From: Caldilineales bacterium
GTDB lineage: Bacteria; Chloroflexota; Anaerolineae; J102
Direction of reading: 5' to 3'
Length of the DNA stretch: 56,819 bases
Assembly (NCBI GenBank): GCA_024102915.1
Contig: JAGFJG010000070.1
Location: 1 to 56,819, forward strand
The notes below the pieces were generated by a model that was not told where the DNA came from, made no database searches, and saw nothing but the letters and a program-made list of their open reading frames with translations. This document shows, in pieces, positions 6,549-17,288 of the stretch. Position numbers and translations under genes: made by a program. The number at the start of each line of letters is the position of its first letter. Within the stretch, counting starts at the first letter, position 1.

Positions 6549-7415
6549 GTGCGAGCGGTCGAGGCCTACGAAACGATTTTATTGGTGGGAAAAGAGGGCA
6601 AGCGCTATCTGGTGCAGCCGGCGCCGGGCGGGTCGTGGTCGAGCAATCGCGGGCACATCTCCTTCGACGACATCATCGGGCAGCCGGTCGGGCAGGTGAT
6701 CACGACCCAAATCGGACACGAATACCTGGTACTGCGCCCCACCACCTCCGACCTGATCCAGCACCTCAAGCGCACGACGCAGATCGTCTATCCCAAAGAT
6801 GCGGCTCAACTCATCATGGAGCTGGACCTGTGGGATGGCAAGCGCCTGATCGAAGCCGGGACCGGCAGCGGCGGCCTGACCCTGGCCTTTGCGCGGGCGG
6901 TGATGCCGAGCGGCCGGGTGTACAGCTACGAAGCCCGGGAGGAGCACCAGCGTTTGGCCCGGCGCAATCTGGAAAAACGGGGATTGCTGGCCGCAGTCGA
7001 TTTCAAGTTGCGGGACATTGCTGAGGGTTTCGACGAGACCGAGGTCGATGCCGTGTTTCTCGATGTGCGCGAAGCGGATCGATTCATCCCGCAGGTGGAA
7101 GCCGCGCTGGCCGATGGCGGCATGTTCGGTTCGCTGCTGCCCACGGCCAACCAGGTATCCGCGCTGACGGCGGCGCTGCAAGCCGGCGATTTCGTGGAAA
7201 TCCGCATACAGGAATTGCTTGTGCGCCCGTGGAAGCCCGTCCCCGACCGCCTGCGCCCAAACGACCGTATGATCGCCCACACCGGATTCCTGGTCTTCGC
7301 CCGCAAAATCAGCGCCCGCCATCGCCATTTCTGGATGGACAAACGCCAGCGGCGACGGGCGGTTGAATACGGCAATTGGCCAAATCGAGACGATATTGAC
7401 GAGGATGAATCATGA
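6549..7415 (+). CDS. trmI: tRNA (adenine-N1)-methyltransferase, TrmI/GCD14 family
   Basis: Predicted to methylate A58 in the T-loop of tRNAs using SAM. A small N-terminal beta domain is followed by RGHISFDDIIGQPVG, the TrmI-type lead-in PTTSDLIQHLKRTTQIVYPKD, the SAM-binding motif IEAGTGSGGLTLAFA and the acidic motif VYSYEAREEH. DAVFLDVREA stands where the family has 'D...LD'. The C-terminal RHRHFWMDKRQRRR tail is basic. GTG at 6549 is chosen because GGAGGAA sits 4 bases upstream; the in-frame ATG at 6534 has no RBS. Its stop overlaps the PHP gene by ATGA. Confidence 0.88.
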   Translation: MRAVEAYETILLVGKEGKRYLVQPAPGGSWSSNRGHISFDDIIGQPVGQVITTQIGHEYLVLRPTTSDLIQHLKRTTQIVYPKDAAQLIMELDLWDGKRLIEAGTGSGGLTLAFARAVMPSGRVYSYEAREEHQRLARRNLEKRGLLAAVDFKLRDIAEGFDETEVDAVFLDVREADRFIPQVEAALADGGMFGSLLPTANQVSALTAALQAGDFVEIRIQELLVRPWKPVPDRLRPNDRMIAHTGFLVFARKISARHRHFWMDKRQRRRAVEYGNWPNRDDIDEDES

Positions 7416-8467
7416 CCGCCTTTCACGAATATCGCGGCAACATCCACATGCACACCACCGCCAGCGACGGCGAAGGCGAGCCCGACGATCTGGTGGCCGC
7501 CGCGGCGCGGGCCGGGCTGAAGTTCATCATCGTCACCGACCACAATATTTTGCTCGACCAGGCGGGCGAGGGCTATCGCCAGGGCGTGCTCACCCTGTTC
7601 GATATCGAGGTGAATGACGCCAGCCTGACGCCGGAGCACAGCCACTGCCTCACGCTCGACGTCGGCGAAGATGTGACGCCTTTCGCGCCGAATCCGCAGG
7701 GGTTGATCGATGCTGTGCGCGAGCGAGGCGGCCTCACCTTTTTCGCTCACCCCATCGACAAGCCCAGCCCCCTCATCCCCGACACCTATCCCTGGCTGCA
7801 TTGGGACGTCGAAGGTTTCACCGGCATCGAGCTTTGGAATTTTATGTCGGAATTCAGGCCATTCGCCACCAGCAAGCCGCGCGCCATCCTCGTCGGCTAT
7901 TTCCCGCAATACTTCACCACCGGCCCGTACCCGGAAATGCTGACCAAGTGGGATGAGCTTTTACAGCAGCGGCCCACGGTCGCCATTGGCGGCTCCGACG
8001 CCCACGCCAATATCTTCAATATCGGCCCGATCCGCCGCGAGTTTCTGAACTACGACTATTGCTTCAGCGCCGTGAACACGCATATTCTCACCGCCAAACC
8101 TTTCAGCGGCGACTATCGGCACGACCGCACGCTGGTCTACGAAGCGCTGGCCGCCGGCCGCTGTTGGGTAGCTTATGACAAGCTGGCTCCGACCGAAGGC
8201 TTTCGTTTCGGCGCCAGCGGCGACAGCCAATGGACCACCATAGGCAGACAAATCGATGGCGACGAGCTTGTCCGCTTCGACGTAAGCCTGCCCCAACGTG
8301 GCCTGATCAAGCTCATCCGTGCGGGCGCAGGCGTGATTGCCGAGACGAGCGGGGATCGCCTGTCCTATGTGGCCGACCGGCCGGGCGCGTACCGGGTGGA
8401 GGTGTGGAAGAAACGGTGGGGCAAGCCCAGGGGGTGGGTGTTCAGTAATCCGATCTATGTGATTTGA
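7412..8467 (+). CDS. PHP-domain metal-dependent phosphoesterase (351 aa)
   Basis: PHP motifs are visible in order: NIHMHTTASDGEGEPDDLV (motif I, His ligands), FIIVTDHN (motif II), LTFFAHPI (motif III region) and IGGSDAHAN (motif IV). These are the metal ligands of polymerase-and-histidinol-phosphatase-like phosphoesterases. The C-terminal 100 residues form a separate beta-rich domain (VRFDVSLPQRGLIKLIRAG, then PGAYRVEVW), as in CehA/McbA-type PHP proteins. The substrate is unknown. It overlaps trmI by four bases, an operon of tRNA modification and a hydrolase with no obvious functional link. Confidence 0.85.
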   Translation: MTAFHEYRGNIHMHTTASDGEGEPDDLVAAAARAGLKFIIVTDHNILLDQAGEGYRQGVLTLFDIEVNDASLTPEHSHCLTLDVGEDVTPFAPNPQGLIDAVRERGGLTFFAHPIDKPSPLIPDTYPWLHWDVEGFTGIELWNFMSEFRPFATSKPRAILVGYFPQYFTTGPYPEMLTKWDELLQQRPTVAIGGSDAHANIFNIGPIRREFLNYDYCFSAVNTHILTAKPFSGDYRHDRTLVYEALAAGRCWVAYDKLAPTEGFRFGASGDSQWTTIGRQIDGDELVRFDVSLPQRGLIKLIRAGAGVIAETSGDRLSYVADRPGAYRVEVWKKRWGKPRGWVFSNPIYVI

Positions 8468-8702
8468 GTTCGCAGTTCCGGGTTCAGAGTTCGAGGTTCG
8501 AAGATGACGCAGTGAACTATGAACCGTGAACCGAATTTCGGATTTCCGCCTACCAAAACGCCGCCGACTCTAACCCAACCCAAACCCCATTTTCATAATA
8601 GCCTAACGTTCGTGATGTATATTGATAGTTGTAGACAGGGCGACAAGCCCAACAACAGAAAGCGGTGGTTCCTCCTCAAGCTCCTTTCCTCCTCCTCTCG
8701 CT

Positions 8703-8730
8703 AAAGCCCCAGCCGAAACTCTGGGGCTTT
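8703..8730. terminator. Symmetric terminator-like hairpin
   Basis: AAAGCCCCAG, an 8-base loop, CTGGGGCTTT: a 10-bp perfect stem with A and T ends on both strands, suited to end transcription from either direction. It lies 236 bases after the PHP stop, and the U-run is short. Confidence 0.6.
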
Positions 8731-8744
8731 GGTATTTCTGGCGG

Positions 8745-8779
8745 CCAAAAAAGAACCGCCGCTGAAAGTGGCGGCGGTT
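8745..8779 (-). terminator. Intrinsic terminator of the sdhCAB operon
   Basis: Minus strand: AACCGCCGC, loop CACTTTCA, GCGGCGGTT, then CTTTTTT. It lies 26 bases after the sdhB stop codon. Confidence 0.9.
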
Positions 8780-8804
8780 GGAATGCAATTCGGTGTCGAA
8801 AGGC

Positions 8805-9551
8805 TCAATAGCCTTTGAGTTTCGCTTTGATCAGGTCGCGATTCATGCGGGCGATCGCGCTCAACGGGATCAGCTTCGGGCAGACGGCAGAGCATTCGCC
8901 ATGATTGGTGCAGCCGCCAAAACCCTCTTCGTCCATCTTGCTAACCATGCTGGCGGCGCGCTGATAGCGCTCCACCTGGCCTTGCGGCAATTGGCCCAGG
9001 TGCGTGATTTTTGCGGCGGTGAATAACATCGCCGAGGAATTGGGGCAGGCCGCCACGCAAGCGCCGCAGCCGATGCATGCCGCTGCGTCCATCGAGAGAT
9101 CGGCTTCTTTTTTGGGGACGGGGATGGCGTTGGCGTCGGGCGCAGCGCCGGTCGAGACCGAGATATAGCCGCCAGCCTGAATGATGCGGTCGAACGCGCT
9201 GCGATTGACGACGAGGTCTTTCACAACGGGGAAAGCCTTGGCGCGCCAGGGTTCGATCACGATCGTGTCGCCATCTTTGTAATTGCGCATGTGAAGCTGG
9301 CACACCGTCAGGCCGCGCACAGGCCCGTGCGCCAGGCCATTGATCACCAGCCCGCACATGCCGCAAATGCCCTCGCGGCAATCATGATCGAACGCGACCG
9401 GCACCTCGCCCTGGTGGATGAGCTTCTCGTTCAACAGGTCGAGCATCTCCAGGAAGGAAGAATCCGGGCTGACCTCATCCAATTCATAGTCAACCAGCTT
9501 ACCTTCAGCCTGATTGTTCGCTTGCCGCCAGATTCGCAGATGTAGTTTCAT
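8805..9551 (-). CDS. sdhB: Succinate dehydrogenase/fumarate reductase iron-sulfur subunit (248 aa)
   Basis: All cluster ligands are visible. [2Fe-2S] uses C58, C63 and C66 in [10 protein letters not shown] plus C84. [4Fe-4S] uses [12 protein letters not shown] (C159, C162, C165), with C169 starting the next group. [3Fe-4S] uses [12 protein letters not shown] (C214, C220, C224). The subunit carries electrons from SdhA to the membrane quinone site. The length and the [10 protein letters not shown] form match the short SdhB of Actinobacteria, Bacteroidetes and Chloroflexota. It is last in sdhC-sdhA-sdhB; the gap to sdhA is 15 bases with GGGAG as RBS, and a strong terminator follows. Confidence 0.96.
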   Translation of the reverse strand: MKLHLRIWRQANNQAEGKLVDYELDEVSPDSSFLEMLDLLNEKLIHQGEVPVAFDHDCREGICGMCGLVINGLAHGPVRGLTVCQLHMRNYKDGDTIVIEPWRAKAFPVVKDLVVNRSAFDRIIQAGGYISVSTGAAPDANAIPVPKKEADLSMDAAACIGCGACVAACPNSSAMLFTAAKITHLGQLPQGQVERYQRAASMVSKMDEEGFGGCTNHGECSAVCPKLIPLSAIARMNRDLIKAKLKGY

Positions 9552-9566
9552 GATTTCGGGTCTCCC

Positions 9567-11531
<1,965 letters not shown>

Positions 11532-11548
11532 TGTCATTGCCTCCGATG

Positions 11549-12238
11549 TTAGCTGACGAGGCCCAGCAGCACGGCGATGGGAACGATAGCGAAGCCGACG
11601 GCGACCACCAGGCCTAACAGGGCGGCCAATACGCGCACGAGCCGGTCGAATCTCTCATTGAGCCAGCCCAAGGTTTGCATCATGCTCCAGCCGCCATGAT
11701 AAAGGTGCAGGCCCAGAAACGCCACGGCGATCACATAGAAAGCCACCACGATAGGCGAGCTAAATGCGATCAACACGTTGTCGTAAGGGTTTCCCGCCTC
11801 GAAACCGGGCAAAACCGCCTGCATGCCAAACGTCAATTGGGCGAGATGGAACAGGATGAATGCGATGATGACAACCCCGCCCAGTCGCATGGTTTTGGAG
11901 GCGTAATTGGCAGCCAGTGTGCGTTTCGCCTCGTAGTTGCCGGGCCGGGCTTTGCGCGCCGCCACGGTCAGGCTAAGCGCCGCCCACATATGCAAAATCA
12001 CCGCCGGGATCAGGATCAGGCGAATGACCCACAGCAATTGCTCGTACCCAAAGATGGGAGCGCCAATCTCGCGCAATGCCTCCGAATAGTGATTGAAATA
12101 CTCCGGCCCGACAAAAATCTTGAGATTGCCGTACATGTGGAGAACCACATAGCCGATCCACAGGATCCCCGTCAGCGCCATGATCACTTTTTTGCCGATG
12201 GTTGTCCGGGGGAAGGAAAGCACCTGAACACTCTGCAT
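11549..12238 (-). CDS. sdhC: Succinate dehydrogenase cytochrome b558-type membrane subunit (229 aa)
   Basis: A single membrane anchor of five hydrophobic helices: [78 protein letters not shown] and [20 protein letters not shown]. His residues sit in helices 1, 2, 3 and 4 (VVLHMYG, ILHMW, LFHLAQ, LHLYHGG) in the positions used for haem in the B. subtilis/Wolinella type. No SdhD is needed in this type. A strong RBS (AAAGGAGG) precedes the ATG at 12238. It is the first gene of the operon. Confidence 0.93.
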   Translation of the reverse strand: MQSVQVLSFPRTTIGKKVIMALTGILWIGYVVLHMYGNLKIFVGPEYFNHYSEALREIGAPIFGYEQLLWVIRLILIPAVILHMWAALSLTVAARKARPGNYEAKRTLAANYASKTMRLGGVVIIAFILFHLAQLTFGMQAVLPGFEAGNPYDNVLIAFSSPIVVAFYVIAVAFLGLHLYHGGWSMMQTLGWLNERFDRLVRVLAALLGLVVAVGFAIVPIAVLLGLVS

Positions 12239-12544
12239 CGAGTTGCCTCCTTTGTAATAAACAGACGATGGATGGGAAATTGAGAATGATGGTTGGATCA
12301 GCGGTCACGAGCCGCATCCATTTGCCTGGTTCCTATCTTAACCGACATTTTCCCTCGCGCCCAAAAGATCGCTTGCGGTACTGACGCATTCATGGTTGTT
12401 TCACTGATTGTAACTTCATGCGACCTTCAAACTTCGGTTGTCGGCAACCGCCGCTTATGGTAGGGTACGTGACCTGGAAACCTGGGACGTACGCCGGGGG
12501 GTGTGCGTCCCTCAACGGCCAACGTAAATCATTGGAGATCGAAC
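12239..12544. other. Divergent control region between sdhC and the delta-60 gene
   Basis: On the minus strand a weak promoter candidate for sdhC reads TTGGGC, 18 bases, TAAGAT (about 12365-12336). On the plus strand, directly upstream of the delta-60 gene, 12467-12520 can fold into competing hairpins. GTACGT pairs with ACGTAC across GACCTGGAAACCTGGG, while GGACGTACGCC pairs with GGTGTGCGTCC across GGGGG. Part of it echoes a c-di-GMP-I core but lacks its tetraloop helix. No gene seen. Confidence 0.5.
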
Positions 12545-13945
12545 ATGACCGCACAAATCAATATCTATCTGCGTACGCTCCGGGCGTCTGCCCTCCGGTT
12601 ACGGCGATTGTCTCTCCTCGCAGCCATCAGCCCGCTGCTGTTTATCGCCCCCGCCCTGCCCCTCCTCCCCGCCCAGGGCGGGCTCGACCCGACCTTTAGC
12701 GATGACGGCGTTTTCACCATCGACCTGGGCATGGGGCTCGACCAGATTTCGGACATAAAGATTCAGCCGGACGGCAAAAGCGTCGCCATCGGCTCCGGCG
12801 TTACGCAATCGGGGCCGCAGGCGAATGTCATCCGCTTGAATCAGGACGGCTCATTGGACGACACCTTCGGAACAGGCGGCGTCGTCAGCCTCAAGCCAGG
12901 GGGCAACCCCGCCTATGGTGAGGCGCTGGCGTTGACGCCCGGCGGCGACATCATCGGCGTCGGCTCGATGATTGGCGCGCCCAGCACTTCGGCGGTGATT
13001 TTCGCTCTCAAAGCGGATGGCACGCTCGATTCGAGCTTTAGCACAGGTGGTTTCGCATCGGTCAACCTCACTTCCGGCCCCGACAGCGCCACCGATATCG
13101 TGCGCCGCAGCACGGGCGAGTTCGTCGTCTCGGCGGTTGGTGACGCCGTCGATAGTTCGCAACCATTTATCCTCCAGTTCGACGAGGATGGCAACCTTGA
13201 CAGCGGCTTCAGCGGCGATGGCATCCTGCCCATCCCGCTGCCCGGAGATTTCAAGGGCCAATTGAAGGGCATCGGCCTGCAATCCAATGGGAATGCGGTC
13301 GCCGCGGGCGAGGTGCGTGACGGCTCCCAGCAGGATTTCCTTTTTGCCAGCGTCACCCCGACCGGCAACCTGAACCCGGACTTCGATAGCGACGGCGTCC
13401 TGTTTCTGCCGGTTGGCAGTGGCAATGACGCCGCCGAAGACATGGTCATTCTGAACGACGACAGCATCGTCGCCGTGGGTTCGGCCACCGTGACATCAGC
13501 CTTCAACTTCGCCCTGGCGAAACTTCAGCCGGACGGCATGATCGACAATGATTTCGGAACCAATGGCCGGGTGATCACGCCGGTGGTCGATGCTTCCAAC
13601 ATCGCCCAGGCTGTGGCGGCTGCCAACGGGTCGCTTTATGTCACCGGCATTGCCGATCTCGCCCTTCTGAACTCAGCCATCGCGCTCGTGCGTTACGATG
13701 CCGAGGATGGCAGCCTGGATGCCGACTTCAACGACGATGGCAAGGTCTTTCTCGACCAGACAGGCGGTTTCGATGTGGGCCTCGCTCTCGCCATTCAAGC
13801 CGATTGCAAACCGCTCGTCAGCGGCAGCGCTGACAACCTCATGCCGGGTGCGGATGCGCTTGTCGCCCGTTTTGTCACCGAGCAGACGGAGTGCAATGGG
13901 CATGGCGACGATCACAACATCTATTTGCCCATCATCTTCAAATAA
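12545..13945 (+). CDS. Secreted delta-60 repeat protein (466 aa)
   Basis: A signal peptide is visible (basic start, then LSLLAAISPLLFIAPALPLL, residues 20-40). The remainder is about seven imperfect repeats of 50-60 residues with the pattern 'DG.LD..F...G' and 'QPDGK..A.G', for example GGLDPTFSDDGVFTID, LNQDGSLDDTFGTGGVV and LQPDGMIDNDFGTNGRVI. This is the delta-60 repeat family, predicted to form an extracellular beta-propeller. The protein ends HNIYLPIIFK, a short tail that looks like those of many Chloroflexota exported proteins. ATG at 12545 is chosen for its RBS (TTGGAG) and because the signal peptide follows. No enzyme motif seen. Confidence 0.85.
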   Translation: MTAQINIYLRTLRASALRLRRLSLLAAISPLLFIAPALPLLPAQGGLDPTFSDDGVFTIDLGMGLDQISDIKIQPDGKSVAIGSGVTQSGPQANVIRLNQDGSLDDTFGTGGVVSLKPGGNPAYGEALALTPGGDIIGVGSMIGAPSTSAVIFALKADGTLDSSFSTGGFASVNLTSGPDSATDIVRRSTGEFVVSAVGDAVDSSQPFILQFDEDGNLDSGFSGDGILPIPLPGDFKGQLKGIGLQSNGNAVAAGEVRDGSQQDFLFASVTPTGNLNPDFDSDGVLFLPVGSGNDAAEDMVILNDDSIVAVGSATVTSAFNFALAKLQPDGMIDNDFGTNGRVITPVVDASNIAQAVAAANGSLYVTGIADLALLNSAIALVRYDAEDGSLDADFNDDGKVFLDQTGGFDVGLALAIQADCKPLVSGSADNLMPGADALVARFVTEQTECNGHGDDHNIYLPIIFK

Positions 13946-14000
13946 CCCCGCCGCCAATACCGCATCACAGTCGCCCTGAACAAAAGACAATCAGGGGGAA

Positions 14001-14032
14001 GTATGAAAAACGCCCTGCCGCGCGGCAGGGCG
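14001..14032 (-). terminator. Intrinsic terminator of icd
   Basis: CGCCCTGCCG followed by CGCGGCAGGGCG forms a perfect 22-base palindrome (14011-14032), followed on the minus strand by TTTTTC. It lies 26 bases after the icd stop. Confidence 0.88.
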
Positions 14033-14058
14033 TCTCGATCATCGGTCAAACGAATGGA

Positions 14059-15300
14059 TTACATATTGGCGATCAGCGCATCGCCAAATTCGGAGCACTT
14101 GAGCAGCGTCGCCCCGTCCATCAACCGCTCAAAATCGTAAGTCACGGTCTTGGCGGTGATGGTCTTTTCCATCGATTTCAGGATCAGGTCGGCGGCTTCG
14201 CTCCAGCCCATATAACGGAACATCATCTCGCCGGAGAGGATGACCGAAGACGGGTTGACTTTATCCTGCCCGGCATATTTCGGGGCGGTTCCGTGCGTGG
14301 CCTCGAAAATAGCAGCGCCGGTCACGTAGTTGATATTCGCCCCCGGCGCGATGCCGATCCCGCCCACCTGTGCAGCCAGGGCGTCCGAAATATAGTCACC
14401 GTTCAGGTTCATGGTGGCGATGACGTCGTACTCGGCCGGGCGGGTGAGGATTTGCTGCAGGAAAGCGTCGGCAATCACGTCTTTGATCACGATGCCGTTG
14501 GGCAGCTTGCACCACGGCCCGCCGCCGAATTCTTCCGCGCCGAACTCATCCTTGGCGAGCTGGTATCCCCAGTCCCGGAACGCGCCCTCGGTGAATTTCA
14601 TGATATTGCCCTTGTGCACCAGGGTCACCGATTGGCGATTGTTGTCGATGGCATACTGGATGGCCGCGCGCATGAGGCGTGCCGTCCCTTCCTGCGAGAC
14701 CGGCTTGATGCCAATGCCGCTGGTTTCGGGGAAACGGATCTTGGTCACGCCCATCTGATTTTGCAGGAAATCGACCAGTTTCTTGACTTCGACCGTGCCC
14801 TCGCGCCACTCCACGCCGGCATAAATATCTTCCGAGTTCTCGCGGAAGATGACCATGTCGATCAGTTCCGGTTGCTTCACCGGGCTGGGCGTGCCATCAA
14901 AATATTGCACCGGGCGCAGACACACATAAAGGTCGAGCATCTGGCGCAGGGCGACGTTGAGGGAGCGAATGCCGCCGCCGACCGGCGTCGTCAATGGGCC
15001 TTTGATGCCGACCAGATACTGGTTAAAAGCTTCGATAGTTTCGTCGGGCAGCCATACATCGGGGCCATACGTGTCCACTGCCTTCTCCCCGGCATAGACC
15101 TCCATCCAGGCTATCTTCTTCGCCCCGCCGTAAGCTTTTGCCACAGCCGCGTCAAGAACGCGCACCGAAGCCGCCCAAATGTCCGGGCCAGTGCCGTCGC
15201 CTTCGATGAAGGCGAGGATCGGGTTGTCCGGCACATGCAGTTTGCCATTGCTGATTGTGATTTTCTGTCCTTCTGGAACAACGATCTTTTCGAAAGCCAT
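14059..15300 (-). CDS. icd: NADP-dependent isocitrate dehydrogenase (413 aa)
   Basis: It converts isocitrate to 2-oxoglutarate and CO2. Visible features: [11 protein letters not shown] near residue 30, the substrate phosphate loop [30 protein letters not shown] near residue 153, a [20 protein letters not shown] stretch, and [19 protein letters not shown] with PGANI near 300. The Ser of GIRSLN is the residue phosphorylated in E. coli IDH. Length is normal for the homodimeric bacterial type. The ATG at 15300 is set by AAGGA 9 bases upstream and by family length; an upstream in-frame Met at 15345 is not needed. Confidence 0.96.
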   Translation of the reverse strand: MAFEKIVVPEGQKITISNGKLHVPDNPILAFIEGDGTGPDIWAASVRVLDAAVAKAYGGAKKIAWMEVYAGEKAVDTYGPDVWLPDETIEAFNQYLVGIKGPLTTPVGGGIRSLNVALRQMLDLYVCLRPVQYFDGTPSPVKQPELIDMVIFRENSEDIYAGVEWREGTVEVKKLVDFLQNQMGVTKIRFPETSGIGIKPVSQEGTARLMRAAIQYAIDNNRQSVTLVHKGNIMKFTEGAFRDWGYQLAKDEFGAEEFGGGPWCKLPNGIVIKDVIADAFLQQILTRPAEYDVIATMNLNGDYISDALAAQVGGIGIAPGANINYVTGAAIFEATHGTAPKYAGQDKVNPSSVILSGEMMFRYMGWSEAADLILKSMEKTITAKTVTYDFERLMDGATLLKCSEFGDALIANM

Positions 15301-15376
15301 ATCTAACATCCTTGTGAATATCTGGAACGAGATTGCATCCCGCATTCGTGCAGGGTTTCAAGAGAAACGCCGTGCC

Positions 15377-15406
15377 ATGATAGCGCAAGCGCAAGCGCAC
15401 GGGCAA
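15377..15406 (-). promoter_or_regulatory. icd promoter
   Basis: Minus strand: TTGCCC (15406-15401), 18 bases made of GCGCTT repeats, TATCAT (15382-15377). The predicted start is about 70 bases before the icd ATG. Confidence 0.5.
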
Positions 15407-15463
15407 AAGCCAGCAGCCTTGAGAATTCCGCTCTCTTCGATTTCTGATCAGTCTCTCGGATGA

Positions 15464-17152
15464 TCAGTTGCTGCGAGCCTTGCTGACAGCCAGGTAGATC
15501 GCCTGTCCGGCCCCGACGACCGCGCCCAAAATAGCGCCTCGCACCATCCAACCGATGAATTCAAAGATGAACACCGTGGTATCCCAAGAAAGTGGACTAT
15601 TGTTGATGGCGTCAATGAGCGGCTGGGTGGCGGAATTCGCCCACTTATCCATCAACGAACCGCCGTCAGTTTCGCTCAATGTGCGCCAGGCCAGGGCAAG
15701 GCCAATCATCAACACAGCCGCCACGAAGGGAGCCCAGCCAATCGCCCAGAGGGGATGCAGGCGACGCCATAGGGTCAGCGATTGCAGAAGGCCTAACGTG
15801 AGCAACAAGGCTAAGAAGTAGCGAGAGGGTTGATCGCCAAATTCCACCTCGCCAACCAGGATCGTCGCCAGCATCAACCCGATCCCGGTGGCGGCGATCC
15901 AGAAAAGTTCACTGCCCACGATATTTTTGAGCTTCGGAGATTGCCGCCAGCCTATCATCAAGCCGAATACCAGACCGGTGAGCGGCAGTTGCCAGCGCCA
16001 GTCGGTCAGCGGTCCGCCGATCCACATTCCCAGCGCCCATCCGAAGGCGGTACCGATCACCGATGCCAGCAGGAACGATAGGATGAAACCAATTCGTCTG
16101 TTCGCCGGAATTAGCGGTTTAGTCGGAACATGGGCTGCATTGGCAATTCTTCCAATCGTCGATTTACCAGGGATGCCCTTCTGCTCAACTTTGTCTACAG
16201 GCGGTGTTGCGGCTGGCACAGGCTTAGCAGTTTTTGGTTGCAATATCGTGTTAGCGGCAGTCGGCGACCGAAATGTTGGGCGAGGTTTGGGCGGCGGTTT
16301 TGCGACCGGCTCCGCCTGAGTTCCCGCGGCCAGGGCTTTGACAAAGTCCGAGACAGAAGGATATCGCTCCTCAGGTTGCTTGGCCAGGGCGGTAAGGATG
16401 GCGCCAGAGACCGCAGGGGGCAAATCGTCGCGCACGTCGCTGGGAGCCGGAGGCTGTTTGTGCAGATGAGCGTACATGACCTGAGCGCTCGTGCCGCTGA
16501 ACGGCGCCTGGCCGGTGAGCATGTGATAGGCGACGATGCCCAACGCGTAGATGTCCGTCCCCGGCCCCACCTCGTCAGCCCGATCGATGTCAAGCTGTTC
16601 GGGCGCCATGTACTCGACCGTCCCCACGATGGTCCCGGTGCGGGTGAGTTCGGTGTGTTGGGACAGCGCCTTGACCAGCCCAAAGTCACTCAACAACGGG
16701 CGCAACTTGCCGGAGCGGGGCCTGTCCAAAAGGATGTTCGCCGGTTTCACATCGCGATGCACCAACCCCTGCTCATGCGCCTCGTCCAGAGCGTCGGCGA
16801 TGGGCATCAGCAAATTCACCGTATCAGCCACGGCGAGCGGCCCTTGCGCCTGCATATGTTCTCGCAGCGTCCCCGCATTGGCCAGCTCCATCGTCAGAAA
16901 AAACTGCCCGTCGACATCATCGATCTCGTAGATTGTGACGATGTTGGGGTGCTGCAATTGGGCGGCGGCACGCGCTTCTTGCTTGAATCGTGCGACAATG
17001 TTCGCATCCCAGGTGAGATGCGGGGCCAGAACCTTCAGGGCGATGACGCGCTGTAATTCTGTGTCGCGAGCCCGGTAGACGATTGCAAAACCACCGCGAC
17101 CCAGTTCACCGAGGATTTCGTATTTGCCAAGCCTGGAAACAGAATCCGCCAT
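15464..17152 (-). CDS. Membrane-anchored PknB-like Ser/Thr protein kinase (562 aa)
   Basis: A complete eukaryotic-like kinase domain occupies residues 1-275. It has a Gly loop (LGRGGFAIVYRA, 17-28), catalytic Lys40, HRDVKPANILL (132-142), DFG (156-158), an activation loop with several Thr residues (HTELTRTGTIVGT), and APE (183-185). A Pro/Lys/Thr-rich linker (280-345) leads to a multi-helix membrane region (about 350-562) with at least five hydrophobic segments, not to PASTA domains. So it probably senses at or in the membrane. No partner phosphatase or FHA protein lies nearby. Its substrates are unknown. Confidence 0.92.
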   Translation of the reverse strand: MADSVSRLGKYEILGELGRGGFAIVYRARDTELQRVIALKVLAPHLTWDANIVARFKQEARAAAQLQHPNIVTIYEIDDVDGQFFLTMELANAGTLREHMQAQGPLAVADTVNLLMPIADALDEAHEQGLVHRDVKPANILLDRPRSGKLRPLLSDFGLVKALSQHTELTRTGTIVGTVEYMAPEQLDIDRADEVGPGTDIYALGIVAYHMLTGQAPFSGTSAQVMYAHLHKQPPAPSDVRDDLPPAVSGAILTALAKQPEERYPSVSDFVKALAAGTQAEPVAKPPPKPRPTFRSPTAANTILQPKTAKPVPAATPPVDKVEQKGIPGKSTIGRIANAAHVPTKPLIPANRRIGFILSFLLASVIGTAFGWALGMWIGGPLTDWRWQLPLTGLVFGLMIGWRQSPKLKNIVGSELFWIAATGIGLMLATILVGEVEFGDQPSRYFLALLLTLGLLQSLTLWRRLHPLWAIGWAPFVAAVLMIGLALAWRTLSETDGGSLMDKWANSATQPLIDAINNSPLSWDTTVFIFEFIGWMVRGAILGAVVGAGQAIYLAVSKARSN

Positions 17153-17288
17153 TAACCCTCAACGCACAACGGTCAGAAAACGACAAAAGACACTGCCTGC
17201 ATCATAGCGTATACGTGAAATGCAAGCAATGAATGCTGTGACCGTCGGTTGTTGGTCGATGCCCCTTAGCAGATCGACACCGCAGAAC

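Larger units (their letters stand above)
8468..8804. other. Intergenic region between convergent PHP and sdhB genes
   Basis: The first 65 bases contain a run of degenerate GTTCG/GAACC words that can fold back (GGTTCAGAGTTCGAGGTTCG against GAACCGTGAACCG), similar in style to the other simple palindromic repeats here. 8534-8700 holds no convincing gene. Two hairpins follow, listed separately. A small RNA ending at the 8703-8730 hairpin cannot be excluded, but I see no clear promoter for it. Confidence 0.6.

Noticed and set aside
8534..8735. Small RNA ending at the 8703-8730 hairpin
   Set aside because: No promoter with acceptable spacing and no known RNA motif; the hairpin alone is more simply a terminator.
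12467..12520. Possible c-di-GMP-I riboswitch before the delta-60 gene (GGAAACC...GGGACG...GCC)
   Set aside because: The tetraloop helix between the two core segments is missing and the tetraloop-receptor helix cannot be drawn; kept only as an unassigned hairpin region.
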